From contig NZ_VUMR01000001.1 in NCBI RefSeq assembly GCF_009696075.1, forward strand, positions 36,181-100,180: 64,000 nt of DNA, in the 5' to 3' direction. The position numbers and the translations under genes are program-made. How positions within the stretch are numbered: the first letter of the stretch is position 1; each line of letters opens with the position of its first letter. The stretch is from Holdemanella porci. GTDB lineage: Bacteria > Bacillota_I > Bacilli_A > Erysipelotrichales > Erysipelotrichaceae. The notes below the pieces were generated by a model. That model saw only the letters and a program-made list of their open reading frames with translations, had not been told where the DNA came from and ran no database searches. Positions 1 through 9,465 of the stretch are shown here, piece by piece.

Positions 1-1825
1 TTACATTTGAATATGTTTCTTCAAGCTCTTTATAGTAATCAAATATTTCTTGTTCCGTCGAATTGTTTTCAACAATCACAATCTCAATATTTGAATATGT
101 ATTTACATTCATTAACGATTCAATACAACCCTTTAATAAATCTTTATGATTGTAGTTCGGAATTAAAATAGAAACCAACGGATGATCTTTCACTGTATAT
201 TTACAATGATACATTCCATATAAAGGACGAGGCAACATTTCAACTGTTGCATCAATACCAACACGTTTAAAATGGGATTCAATCGCTTTTTTACCAGATG
301 TGTAACAATACATCTTACTTTCTGGATCCATAGCCGTTGATAATGGGTGCATTCTCCAGTGATACAAAATCTTTGGAACGTGGTGTACACTATTTGCCTG
401 CTCTACACATCTAAAGATAAAATCATGATCTTGTGATCCATCATATTCACTACGCATTCCACCTACTTTACGAACAATATCCATATTCACAACAAAGAAG
501 TGTGTAATGTAGTTATGAGAACACAATAAGTCAATACTGAAATCTGGTTTAAAGTGTGGATCTTCAAATTTCTTTGTCTTATCATTCAACTTATCTTCAT
601 CCGAATATACACAATCATGATGAACTTCCTGCATGGAAGCTACAAATTCATATAAACAATCCGGTGTCAATAAATCATCATGATCAAATAAGCCCACATA
701 ATCACCTGTAACTAATTCCAAGGCACCATTCATATTTCCAGAAATACCATAGTTTTTTTCTAATCTCTTAAATACGATTCTTGAATCATCCCCATAATGT
801 TCTTTCACGTATTTTTCTGCCGCATCATTAGTACTTCCATCACCAATGCACAATTGCCAATTAGAATACGATTGATTACGTACAGAATCAATCATTTCCT
901 TTAAGTACTCTTCTTTCGTATTAAATGTCGCAACAATAATACTAATCATCGGAGCAAATTCAAACTTTGTATTTCTTTGTCTTTCTAATTCTTCTTCCGT
1001 TACTTTAGTGGCATTAAACCATTCATCGTATTCTGCCCAATTACTTGAACCATGAACAATACGATCAATAACACCAGAAAAACCTTTTTTTCTAAGAATT
1101 CTAAAACCATTTTTAATATGTTGATAACTCATCATTTTAAATAGTTTAGGAACTTTTGAAAGCACATTTTGACTAGGCGTTTTTTCTTGAAGAATCTCTT
1201 TACTTTGATAATTCTTAGTCTTCAACACAAAACTATACTTTTCTTTCGCATTCCCTTTCCATTTAATTGTATAACCACAATCAATTTGATCTTCATCAAC
1301 CATAGATAAAGAATATAAATCAACTCTACCCTTTGATTTATAATCAAATTCAACTTCTTTTCCTGCTGCATTTAATATAGAGAATGTAATTGGTTCTTTC
1401 TCATATGAGAAAGCCCATCCCTTAACTTGATACGTTTTTGTTTCTTCATTATAACTAAACTCATCAATATAGTTTCTAATTCCTCTTTTATCTCTATATT
1501 TATTTATTTTTCTTTGATCATAATTCAAAATACATTCGCTCAGTGTATCCGTATATGCATTTACTTCAATTGAAGTAGGCTCAACATCACAAGGTACAGT
1601 TATTCTAAATCCAATATGCGTATTCTTAAAGCCCAAATCATAGCCATTTATAATGTCTTCACGACCAGGTCGAAATAACTCAAAATCAACTTCTTTTCCG
1701 TCCAGTTTAATGTGATAATTGACACTTTCATTATCTTCTTGATAGCACCAGCCGACAATGGTAATGAATTGTTTTGTTTTTAAATCATGAAACTCAAATC
1801 TTTCAATTCTGTATTTCAAAGTCAT
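1..1825 (-). CDS. Two-domain family 2 glycosyltransferase (3' end outside window)
   Basis: The frame opens at an ATG at 1825 and stays open to the window edge, giving 608 codons without a stop, so the C-terminus is missing. The first ~240 residues hold two beta-rich modules, each starting at a GW motif (VGWCYQ and VKGWAF). A GT-A domain follows, starting PMISIIVATFN, with GDGSTNDAAE and a DHDD metal-binding motif. A second GT2 domain starts PLVSILIPNYN close to the edge. It is the last visible gene of the polysaccharide operon and starts 8 bp after the ABC permease. It probably elongates the exported glycan in the cytoplasm; the sugar is unknown. The GW module recurs in the exporter ATPase at 2639-3769. 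Confidence 0.88.
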   Translation of the reverse strand, partial: MTLKYRIERFEFHDLKTKQFITIVGWCYQEDNESVNYHIKLDGKEVDFELFRPGREDIINGYDLGFKNTHIGFRITVPCDVEPTSIEVNAYTDTLSECILNYDQRKINKYRDKRGIRNYIDEFSYNEETKTYQVKGWAFSYEKEPITFSILNAAGKEVEFDYKSKGRVDLYSLSMVDEDQIDCGYTIKWKGNAKEKYSFVLKTKNYQSKEILQEKTPSQNVLSKVPKLFKMMSYQHIKNGFRILRKKGFSGVIDRIVHGSSNWAEYDEWFNATKVTEEELERQRNTKFEFAPMISIIVATFNTKEEYLKEMIDSVRNQSYSNWQLCIGDGSTNDAAEKYVKEHYGDDSRIVFKRLEKNYGISGNMNGALELVTGDYVGLFDHDDLLTPDCLYEFVASMQEVHHDCVYSDEDKLNDKTKKFEDPHFKPDFSIDLLCSHNYITHFFVVNMDIVRKVGGMRSEYDGSQDHDFIFRCVEQANSVHHVPKILYHWRMHPLSTAMDPESKMYCYTSGKKAIESHFKRVGIDATVEMLPRPLYGMYHCKYTVKDHPLVSILIPNYNHKDLLKGCIESLMNVNTYSNIEIVIVENNSTEQEIFDYYKELEETYSNV

Positions 1826-1833
1826 ATTAACAC

Positions 1834-2625
1834 CTACAATTCTTCCGCAAACCCTTTTTCCAACTTTTTGAAAATCATGTATCCAATACCTAAAACAACC
1901 AATGAGAAGACAAATACTAAACCTAAAGCTTTAAAATCAGGCCATTGATGATACATAAACGCATTACGATAAGAACCAATAATGGTTGTCAACGGGTTGA
2001 TTGTTATTAGTGTATATAGAATACCTGCACTTGATGCAGAGAATTGGCTTAGGTGATAAATAATTGGAGTACCATACATCAACATATTTAAAATGAAGGC
2101 TACAATATTCTCAATATCTTGTACATATACATCGATTGCACTTAAAATCAATACAATACCTAATGTTAGTAAAGATTGAACGATAAGAATTGGGAATACC
2201 GCAATAACATGATAGCTAAGTCCTGTACCTGTTCCAATACAGAAAATAATGATAATTAAGCATGAAATCAAAAAGTTTACAATTCCACTAAGAACTTGTG
2301 ATAACGGAATGATTTCTCTTGGGAAATATACTTTTTTAATAATCCCCCCATTTGCCTTAATCGAACTAGTTCCCATATTTACGGATGTCATAAAGAATGT
2401 CCATGGAATAATACCTGTAATCAAATAAATTAAGTAATTTTCACCAGTTACTCCACGACCAAACAAGTATGGAAATACAATCCAATACACTACAACTTGT
2501 AACAATGGATTTAAAAAGGACCACAAGATTCCTAAAAAAGATCCTTTGTATCTGCCACGAATATCCTTTTTAACATTCGTTTTTAATAACTCTCGATAAT
2601 TATAAAGATTTTTAAATATACTCAT
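1834..2625 (-). CDS. Polysaccharide ABC exporter, permease subunit (ABC-2 type)
   Basis: This 263-residue protein has a cytoplasmic N-terminus with the family motif DIRGRYKGSFLG, then about six hydrophobic segments, as in Wzm, TagG and RgpC permeases. It would export a lipid-linked glycan through the membrane with the ATPase encoded just upstream (13 bp gap). There is no Wzy polymerase or Wzx flippase in the visible operon, which agrees with ABC-dependent export. A GAAGGTGATGG stretch before the ATG serves as the ribosome binding site. Confidence 0.9.
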   Translation of the reverse strand: MSIFKNLYNYRELLKTNVKKDIRGRYKGSFLGILWSFLNPLLQVVVYWIVFPYLFGRGVTGENYLIYLITGIIPWTFFMTSVNMGTSSIKANGGIIKKVYFPREIIPLSQVLSGIVNFLISCLIIIIFCIGTGTGLSYHVIAVFPILIVQSLLTLGIVLILSAIDVYVQDIENIVAFILNMLMYGTPIIYHLSQFSASSAGILYTLITINPLTTIIGSYRNAFMYHQWPDFKALGLVFVFSLVVLGIGYMIFKKLEKGFAEEL

Positions 2626-2638
2626 ACGCCATCACCTT

Positions 2639-3769
2639 CTATACATTTTCAAACTCAATTTCTTTAGAGGCCAAAATACATTCTTTCTCTTTACACTCAA
2701 CTTTAAATTTATGTTTACCTTTTTCTAAGGTTGTTAAATCATACTGGAATTGCCATCCAATAGTATTTACATCCATAAACCCAACATAATGATCAAAATA
2801 TGCATCATATACATCTTTTCTGTATGTACGATCCACTTTAATATCCATAGGATTTCCATCTAAATAGAAATGAATTGTGGCATCATCTGAATCCGAGATT
2901 TGCCATCCCTTAAACAAGTGTTGTTTATCTGTTGCATCCACTTTTGAAATATCTCTAGGACTATCAATATAAACAACAGCCTTACTTTTTTGTTTACCAC
3001 TCTCAATATTCTTTTGTCTTTCCTGCTTATGGTCTTGTGCCACTTGTTCTAAATACTCATCAACAACATAAGTAGGATCTCCATCTAAACGTAACTCACC
3101 TTTATAGATCCAGATGACACGAGTACACAAGTCTTTTACAACTTCCAAACTATGTGTAACAATCACAATTGTTTTATTTGAATCACGCAATTCTCTTAAT
3201 TTGTTGTAGCACTTTTCTTGGAAGTGTTGGTCTCCTACAGCTAAAATTTCATCGATCAATAAAATTTCAGCATCCACGTTAATGGCTACAGAGAAAGCTA
3301 GACGCATATACATACCCGAAGAATACGTACGAATTGGATTATCAATAAATTCACCTAATTCACTAAATTCAATAATGTCATCAATACGAGCATCGATTTC
3401 TTTTCTAGTTAAACCAAAAATAGACGCATTGAAATAAATATTTTCACGACCCGTAAAATCTGGGTGGAACCCAGCCCCTAACTCTAGCAATGAAGTTAAT
3501 TTTCCATCCGTTTCAATTGTTCCTTTTGTTGGATAAATAATTTTAGTCATCAACTTTAATAAAGTTGATTTACCAGAACCATTCACACCAATTAAGGCTA
3601 CAGTTTCCCCTTTTTTGATATTTAAATTTATATTGTTTAATACCTGATGAAACTCAGGCTTTTTTCGATTCCAAAATATTAATTTTGTCTTTAACGTATT
3701 TGCCTTATCATATTCTACCTTGAACTGCTTCGACATATTACGTACTTCTATCGCATTTGTCTTGTCCAT
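2639..3769 (-). CDS. Polysaccharide ABC exporter, ATPase subunit with C-terminal glycan-binding-like domain
   Basis: The nucleotide-binding domain shows Walker A GVNGSGKST, the signature YSSGMYMRLAFS, Walker B ILLIDEILAVGD and the switch His in IVTHS, as in Wzt, TagH and RgpD. After a linker rich in Lys and Gln (~250-265) there is an extra domain of ~110 residues beginning at VVYIDSP and containing FKGWQISDSDD. In Wzt proteins the C-terminal domain recognises the glycan terminus; here it resembles the GW modules of the neighbouring glycosyltransferase. An upstream TTG would add five residues, but the ATG at 3769 follows GAGAGG at good spacing and is preferred. Confidence 0.9.
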   Translation of the reverse strand: MDKTNAIEVRNMSKQFKVEYDKANTLKTKLIFWNRKKPEFHQVLNNINLNIKKGETVALIGVNGSGKSTLLKLMTKIIYPTKGTIETDGKLTSLLELGAGFHPDFTGRENIYFNASIFGLTRKEIDARIDDIIEFSELGEFIDNPIRTYSSGMYMRLAFSVAINVDAEILLIDEILAVGDQHFQEKCYNKLRELRDSNKTIVIVTHSLEVVKDLCTRVIWIYKGELRLDGDPTYVVDEYLEQVAQDHKQERQKNIESGKQKSKAVVYIDSPRDISKVDATDKQHLFKGWQISDSDDATIHFYLDGNPMDIKVDRTYRKDVYDAYFDHYVGFMDVNTIGWQFQYDLTTLEKGKHKFKVECKEKECILASKEIEFENV

Positions 3770-3833
3770 TGGATTACCTCTCAAACATTCCTATTTTAGC
3801 ATATTCACATCAAAAAAAGAACAAAAGTCCTTT

Positions 3834-4934
3834 TTATAGCTTTGTAATTACTTCATTCCATGATTTACAAACATTCGGGCTTGTGTTCTTATACGTTGCC
3901 AAACTGAAAACATCTTCTTTCAATATAGCCTTTTTCATCTTTACTTTTAAATCGTCTGCATCATTCACATCAAAGAAACAAACACCATCATACGTTCCTA
4001 CAGTTTCATGAGCATATGGTAAATCAGCCACAATCATTGGCAAATCAAATTCCTTCGCTTCACTTATTGGTAACCCCCAAGTTTCAAGCTTTGAAGGAAA
4101 AATTAAACAACTGGATTTCTTATAATATGTAAACACTTCATCTAAAGATAATAATCCAGTAAAGTGAATGTTCGAAACAGAATTATACTGATTCACAACA
4201 TCTTTTGCATACGTATCTTCAGATCCATCAATTGTAAGCACAACTTGATATAAGTCTTGATTGATTTCACGATTTAATCTTTTTGTGGCTTCACAAATAA
4301 TTTCAAAATTTTTGAAATGACGACTCACACTTGGAAAAAAGAAAGTATATGGTTGAATCTTTTCAATATTTTGATATTTACTTGTATCAATCTCATGTTC
4401 AGCACGCATTACACAAATGTGATTCAAGTCCATGTTCAATAGCTTCTGCATAGAACTGGCAATCCAATCTTGTTGGACAATGACATAATCATTGGCATGC
4501 ACATTGATTTTATACAAATATTTATAAAATAGAGAAAATAAGAATACTTTCTTATTATATTTAAAATCTTTCCATCCCGCTTTATACGCAAACGTTGGAT
4601 TATGAAAATATGTAACTTGATGTTTCGCATATACTTTTGGAGTCATGTCATGAATTGAAATCCATAAATAGATATCTTTGTCTTTCGAATATTTTTTAAA
4701 GTACGAATACTCATAATACATTCTTTTAAACCAGCTTTTACGTGATTCAGGAAGTTCAATAATTTCAAAATAAGATTGGTATTTTTCAAACAACGATACC
4801 TTATGCACAAATAATATGAAATAATATTTTTCATATAATTTGGACTGAATGATTTCATCACAGAAATTGTAATAAACCGTTAACGTACCACCTTGAAATA
4901 AGTTAATACCCGAGACAACAATCGTTGGTTTCAT
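3834..4934 (-). CDS. Glycosyltransferase, GT4/GT-B type
   Basis: The 366-residue protein has a GT-B layout. The N-terminal half begins with VVSGINLFQGGTLTVYYNF. The C-terminal half holds FFPSVSRHFKNFE and FPSKLETWGLPISEA, the nucleotide-sugar-binding region with the E-x7-E pattern of GT4. It would transfer a sugar from a nucleotide donor to the growing wall glycan. Its ATG lies 2 bp after the stop of the LCP gene, so translation is probably coupled. The specific linkage cannot be read from the sequence. Confidence 0.85.
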   Translation of the reverse strand: MKPTIVVSGINLFQGGTLTVYYNFCDEIIQSKLYEKYYFILFVHKVSLFEKYQSYFEIIELPESRKSWFKRMYYEYSYFKKYSKDKDIYLWISIHDMTPKVYAKHQVTYFHNPTFAYKAGWKDFKYNKKVFLFSLFYKYLYKINVHANDYVIVQQDWIASSMQKLLNMDLNHICVMRAEHEIDTSKYQNIEKIQPYTFFFPSVSRHFKNFEIICEATKRLNREINQDLYQVVLTIDGSEDTYAKDVVNQYNSVSNIHFTGLLSLDEVFTYYKKSSCLIFPSKLETWGLPISEAKEFDLPMIVADLPYAHETVGTYDGVCFFDVNDADDLKVKMKKAILKEDVFSLATYKNTSPNVCKSWNEVITKL

Positions 4935-4936
4935 TT

Positions 4937-6586
4937 CTATTCCCCATCTTCAGGTAATGGTTCTTCATTTATAGAAGGTTCTTCATACTGTTCTTGATCT
5001 GTATATCCATAATCATAGTTTTGTGAATAATCATAATATACACTTCCTTGAGCCTGAGCATTTTCCTGCTCAATATATCCTTCAGCCACACCAGCTGCAC
5101 CTGTATCATATTCATCTTTGATCTTATTTGCTGATTTTCCATCAAGTACAGCTTCAATCTTTTGACGAGCAATACTAACACAATAATCTTCTGGCATGAC
5201 AACCGAAAGCTCTTGAGCCATAGATGCACAAACCGCTGAACCATTTGTACCTCTTAATACATAGTTTTGGAATTTCCAATTCGGCATGGCCTGCAATTCA
5301 TATTGAAGTAATGTTGTGATTTCATTGGTTGACATATTGGTATCAAATGCATTTTTGAATGATTTTAATAATTTTGTATAGTTTGTCAAAATCTTTGAAG
5401 AAGCTGCCTTTTTAATAATAGCTTCCAATACTTGTTGCTGATTCTTTGCACGCTGAATATCACCATCTACATAGGCATGTCTTTCACGCGCATAAGCTAG
5501 AGCTCTAGCTCCATTTAAGTGATTCCATCCTTCATGAACACCTTCCAAAGCCCAATCCGCATTTAATCTTTCTACAGCCATTCCTTCAGGCACTTCAATA
5601 TCAACACCATCCAATGCATCTACTATATCTTCTGCACTTGAGAAGTTCACTCTAAATGTATAGTTGATATCAATACCTAATAAGTTTTCTACAGTTTGTT
5701 TCGTTTCTTCAATACCATACATACCCGTATGTGTTAATTTATCATATCCATATGAAGTTTGTACATAATAATCTCTAGGAATATTCACCATCAATACAGT
5801 TGACGTAGTTGGATTTACCGTAACAATCATATCCACATCACTTCTTGATAATTCATCAATATCTCCATATGTATCATTACCACTGACAAAGATTGTAAAT
5901 GGATTCTTTGTGATATCATCAACCACTAAAGCATCATTTTCATTATTTGTATAATACACAGCTTGATAAATCGATTTTGTTTCATTTGAAAAACCACTAT
6001 ACTCTTCCATTTCCTCTACATTTGCACGATAAATTTCATTCATCACTATAGCCTGCACTTCATCTTCATATAGTGCTTTTACTAATGCTTGCAAGTTATC
6101 ATATTTTTTGTATGAAAAAGAATATTTTTTTAATTTTTTTTGGCACTTCTTTGTTCCCACAGAATCAATGTTTCTTAATACACCAATCTTTTCATTCTTT
6201 AAACTCTGAATTTCTTCATCATGATCCGTTTTGGTAATTACTGAAATTGTATTTTTAATAGATCCCTTTTCAGCACCTGTAACAGAAGTTAGTGTACTGT
6301 ATGTCTCATATAAATATACATTTCCAAATCCCATAGTACATCCTACTAGAATCACTAAAATTACACTAATCGCTTTTGTCCAAATCGCATGTGTCGCAAA
6401 ATTCATTAATAAAATTAAAATCGCATTTAAAATCACAATAATTAAAATGACTGGTAATAATAAATTACTAGGCAATACATTTAATGTCACAATTTGATAT
6501 GCCACAAAGCCAGACAAAACCAAAAGTACAATTGATAAAAGTGCTGCAAAAATTCTATATATTAAGCTCGTTGTATTCTTTTCCAT
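4937..6586 (-). CDS. LytR-CpsA-Psr (LCP) family wall-polymer ligase
   Basis: This is a 549-residue membrane protein. Three hydrophobic segments occupy about residues 10-105, followed by an extracytoplasmic accessory domain (~110-225). The LCP catalytic domain has RSDVDMIVTVNPTTSTVLM, the Arg/Asp-rich motif NIPRDYYV, and GARALAYARERH. The C-terminal ~50 residues are acidic and rich in Gln and Tyr. LCP enzymes transfer undecaprenyl-linked glycopolymers to peptidoglycan, so this gene links the operon's product to the cell wall. Its position between glycosyltransferases and the exporter supports that role. Confidence 0.92.
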   Translation of the reverse strand: MEKNTTSLIYRIFAALLSIVLLVLSGFVAYQIVTLNVLPSNLLLPVILIIVILNAILILLMNFATHAIWTKAISVILVILVGCTMGFGNVYLYETYSTLTSVTGAEKGSIKNTISVITKTDHDEEIQSLKNEKIGVLRNIDSVGTKKCQKKLKKYSFSYKKYDNLQALVKALYEDEVQAIVMNEIYRANVEEMEEYSGFSNETKSIYQAVYYTNNENDALVVDDITKNPFTIFVSGNDTYGDIDELSRSDVDMIVTVNPTTSTVLMVNIPRDYYVQTSYGYDKLTHTGMYGIEETKQTVENLLGIDINYTFRVNFSSAEDIVDALDGVDIEVPEGMAVERLNADWALEGVHEGWNHLNGARALAYARERHAYVDGDIQRAKNQQQVLEAIIKKAASSKILTNYTKLLKSFKNAFDTNMSTNEITTLLQYELQAMPNWKFQNYVLRGTNGSAVCASMAQELSVVMPEDYCVSIARQKIEAVLDGKSANKIKDEYDTGAAGVAEGYIEQENAQAQGSVYYDYSQNYDYGYTDQEQYEEPSINEEPLPEDGE

Positions 6587-6635
6587 GCAAGATCTCCTTT
6601 ATAAACATACCGTATTCTACCACAATCCATAAATT

Positions 6636-7505
6636 CTATAAATATTCTGGATAGTTTTGTTTTAAAAATTCAAGCAATTCTGTATATTCCTTTTTCTTTG
6701 ATTGACTAATCAAACTAAAAATACATTTCTTAAATTTATAATAACCATATTCAAAACGTACCTTTTTCTTATAATTCAAATGATTCTTTTTCCCATAATA
6801 AATCATTGAATCCCAACTCATTTTAATACGCTCTTTCGATGCGTCTGTACATCCGCCCTCTAAATGAATCATTTTTAGCCCTTTATTGAATTTCACTTCT
6901 GCATGAGGATATATACTTTTAATACGACTTGTTAAATCAGACTCTTCAAAATACATAAATATATTCTCATCAAACATGCCCACATTCATAAACATATCTT
7001 TTCTTACAAATAAGTTTGCCCCTGTTATAAACATGTTCTTCTCATTAAACCGTCCCCATTTATTCCATAATTTAATTGTCCAATTTCGCCACAATTTTGT
7101 ATTGTACTCAAAATAAAAGGAGTACCCTGGACTCAAATCCTTCTTCAACAATCGAATACCTTCAATCGCTAAATTTGTATTCTTTTCAAAATCTGAATAA
7201 ATTTGTTTGAAAATTGGTTCAATCAACACTATATCTGGATTTACAAAACCAATTACCTCGCCCTGACTAACCTTGGCACCCACATTATTACCAGCACCAA
7301 AACCTTTATTATCGGAAGGTATATATTGAATATTTTGTATACTCGATTGCTTCACGAAAGACTCTACTCTTTCATTGACAGGACTATTATCCACTACAAT
7401 GACTTCTAAATCATCCTTTAAATCATTGTACTTTTCAATTGAATTTAAACAATCCAACAAAATATTTCCATTTTTATATGCCACTATAACTAATGAAATC
7501 TTCAT
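6636..7505 (-). CDS. Family 2 glycosyltransferase, rhamnosyltransferase-like
   Basis: The protein starts MKISLVIVAYKNG and contains VVDNSPVN, the D-x-D-like GFVNPDIVLI and FDENIFMYFEESDL, the last typical of WbbL-type rhamnosyltransferases. The ATG at 7505 follows AGAAGGT, whereas an upstream TTG would overlap the previous gene; the ATG is therefore chosen. This leaves 289 residues. It starts 2 bp after the stop of the preceding glycosyltransferase. Acceptor and donor are inferred only from family resemblance. Confidence 0.87.
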   Translation of the reverse strand: MKISLVIVAYKNGNILLDCLNSIEKYNDLKDDLEVIVVDNSPVNERVESFVKQSSIQNIQYIPSDNKGFGAGNNVGAKVSQGEVIGFVNPDIVLIEPIFKQIYSDFEKNTNLAIEGIRLLKKDLSPGYSFYFEYNTKLWRNWTIKLWNKWGRFNEKNMFITGANLFVRKDMFMNVGMFDENIFMYFEESDLTSRIKSIYPHAEVKFNKGLKMIHLEGGCTDASKERIKMSWDSMIYYGKKNHLNYKKKVRFEYGYYKFKKCIFSLISQSKKKEYTELLEFLKQNYPEYL

Positions 7506-7507
7506 AT

Positions 7508-8482
7508 CTACCTTCTTATTCCTTGTTTTAAACAAAATACCAAATCCATTACACGTGCTCTTGGTGTTTTGATCACTTTATAATACGAACTGAAATTTTG
7601 AAATAACACTCTGAAAAAACTACCTTTTTTCAAGTATTGAATGTGTTTCTCACAAAAATCAGAATAACAATCAAAATCCTTAACATTCTTCTCAAAATCA
7701 TGATCTACACTCTTTAACACATGTATCACATGCAAAGCAGATTCACAAAATGCAGTACGCGCATATAAAGCATCCGTCACTGTGTTTGATGTCGTAACAT
7801 CTTTTAATCCAATCGCATTTTTATCATGTATCCTATATTGAAATAAGGGTGCATTATAAAAATACATGGAATTCGTTTCACTTGCCAATAATACAATCAA
7901 CCAATCATGTACAAACTCTTCTGTAAAACATTCTAGAAAACGAGCACATAATTTCTTAGTTAAACATAAGGCACAACCTTGAAAACTATTGCGAATCGAT
8001 AATTCATAAAAACTGATGGGTACAACTTCATTGGTTTTAACCTTTTTCATTAAAAGATTATTGTTGGACATTCGAGAATCTAAAGGAACCGTAAAAACAT
8101 CTCCCTTTTGATCTATAAATTCAAAAGAAGAAGCTAGGACTGAAATATTCGAGTTCTTTTCCATAATAGAAATCATATCTTCTACTTTATTGAATTTCCA
8201 AATATCATCTTGATCACTTAAGAAAACATAATCTCCATGACATAATGAAATTGCTTTTTTAAAATTCTTTTTATACCCAAGATTTTCTTCATTCTTATAT
8301 AACTTAATATCTATATCTTTATGGGATAAAATATATTGTTCTATAACACGAACTGTTGAATCAGTAGAACAATCATCTACAATAATGATTTCATCCACTT
8401 TGCATGTTTGAGTATAAATAGAATCCATTTGTTCTTGAATATATGTTTCCCCATTAAACGTAGCCATCGCAACTGAAATCAT
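7508..8482 (-). CDS. Family 2 glycosyltransferase (tandem paralogue, copy 2)
   Basis: The 324-residue protein has a GT-A domain: MISVAMATFNGE at the start, IIVDDCSTDST, and the metal motif FLSDQDDIW. It aligns along its whole length with the gene just upstream (8479-9447), sharing FQGC, the FYN-PLFQYR-H segment and a C-terminal KTPRARVMDL block. The two reading frames overlap by an ATGA. Tandem duplication followed by divergence is the simple reading; the pair may add two different residues of the same repeat unit. Confidence 0.88.
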   Translation of the reverse strand: MISVAMATFNGETYIQEQMDSIYTQTCKVDEIIIVDDCSTDSTVRVIEQYILSHKDIDIKLYKNEENLGYKKNFKKAISLCHGDYVFLSDQDDIWKFNKVEDMISIMEKNSNISVLASSFEFIDQKGDVFTVPLDSRMSNNNLLMKKVKTNEVVPISFYELSIRNSFQGCALCLTKKLCARFLECFTEEFVHDWLIVLLASETNSMYFYNAPLFQYRIHDKNAIGLKDVTTSNTVTDALYARTAFCESALHVIHVLKSVDHDFEKNVKDFDCYSDFCEKHIQYLKKGSFFRVLFQNFSSYYKVIKTPRARVMDLVFCLKQGIRR

Positions 8483-9447
8483 CGAATCACCTTTTCTTTC
8501 AGCACATACAATAAATCCATGACTCTTGCCTTCTTTGTTTTAATAAGTGAATAATAAGGACTTGTATTTTGACACAACAACTTAAAAAACTTCTTATTTT
8601 CTAATGCTTGAATATGTTGATAAAAAAAAGCACTCATATGACTAAACTCTTCTTGATTCTCTTGATAATAATCCGAATTTGCCAGTCGAATTATATTTAA
8701 AACATTTAACGCATTATGAGCATTCTGTGTACGAATCTTTAATGTATTTGCTCGTTGCAAATGCTCCTCTTTTGTTTGCGTATCATATTGTGCGCCAATA
8801 GAATTGTTTTCGTGCAAACGATACTGAAACAATGGCTTATTATAAAAGTACATACTACTATAACTAGCCGCAATACTATTAATTAAATAGTCATGTTCAA
8901 TATCTGTAGAGTAATGTTCTAAAACTAAATCCTTGATCCACTTATCCAATAGAAGAGAACAGCCTTGAAAGTAGTTCATAGCAAGATAATCCAAGAAATC
9001 CACTTGATATAAACTATCTTTTTCAACAGGACGACAATATAAATTATTATTGGAACGACTCTTATCCACTTTCATTTGTATTTCTTGATTCTTATCATCA
9101 ATATAAATAAAAGAAGAAGACAATACATGCATATTCGAATGACTTTTCATCATACGCATCATTTCTTCCACTTTATTAGGTAACCAAATATCATCTTGGT
9201 CACACAAAAAAATATAATCCCCGCTACATAATTCCATAGCTTTTTTAAAGTTAAGACGATACCCTAGATTCATATCATTTTGTACTACCTTAACTGGGTA
9301 TTTTTTTAATAATTCTATAGTTGAATCACTCGATCCATCATCACAAACAATGATTTCATCCACTTTCATAGATTGATTAAGAATGGATTCTATTTGTTCG
9401 CAAATATATTTTTCACCATTATACGTAGTCATTGCGACTGAAATCAT
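8479..9447 (-). CDS. Family 2 glycosyltransferase (tandem paralogue, copy 1)
   Basis: The 322 residues show MISVAMTTYNGEKYICEQ, VCDDGSSDST and FLCDQDDIWLP, the nucleotide-sugar and metal sites of GT2 enzymes related to rhamnosyltransferases. The C-terminus repeats the KKARVMDLLYVLKE block of its neighbour. It probably acts in the cytoplasm on the lipid-linked glycan. It overlaps the next gene by four bases (ATGA), consistent with coupled translation. Confidence 0.88.
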   Translation of the reverse strand: MISVAMTTYNGEKYICEQIESILNQSMKVDEIIVCDDGSSDSTIELLKKYPVKVVQNDMNLGYRLNFKKAMELCSGDYIFLCDQDDIWLPNKVEEMMRMMKSHSNMHVLSSSFIYIDDKNQEIQMKVDKSRSNNNLYCRPVEKDSLYQVDFLDYLAMNYFQGCSLLLDKWIKDLVLEHYSTDIEHDYLINSIAASYSSMYFYNKPLFQYRLHENNSIGAQYDTQTKEEHLQRANTLKIRTQNAHNALNVLNIIRLANSDYYQENQEEFSHMSAFFYQHIQALENKKFFKLLCQNTSPYYSLIKTKKARVMDLLYVLKEKVIR

Positions 9448-9465
9448 TCTTAATCACCTAGCTTT

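Noticed and set aside
190..390. 66-residue minus-strand ORF near the left edge
   Set aside because: It is out of frame within the long glycosyltransferase that runs off the window edge.
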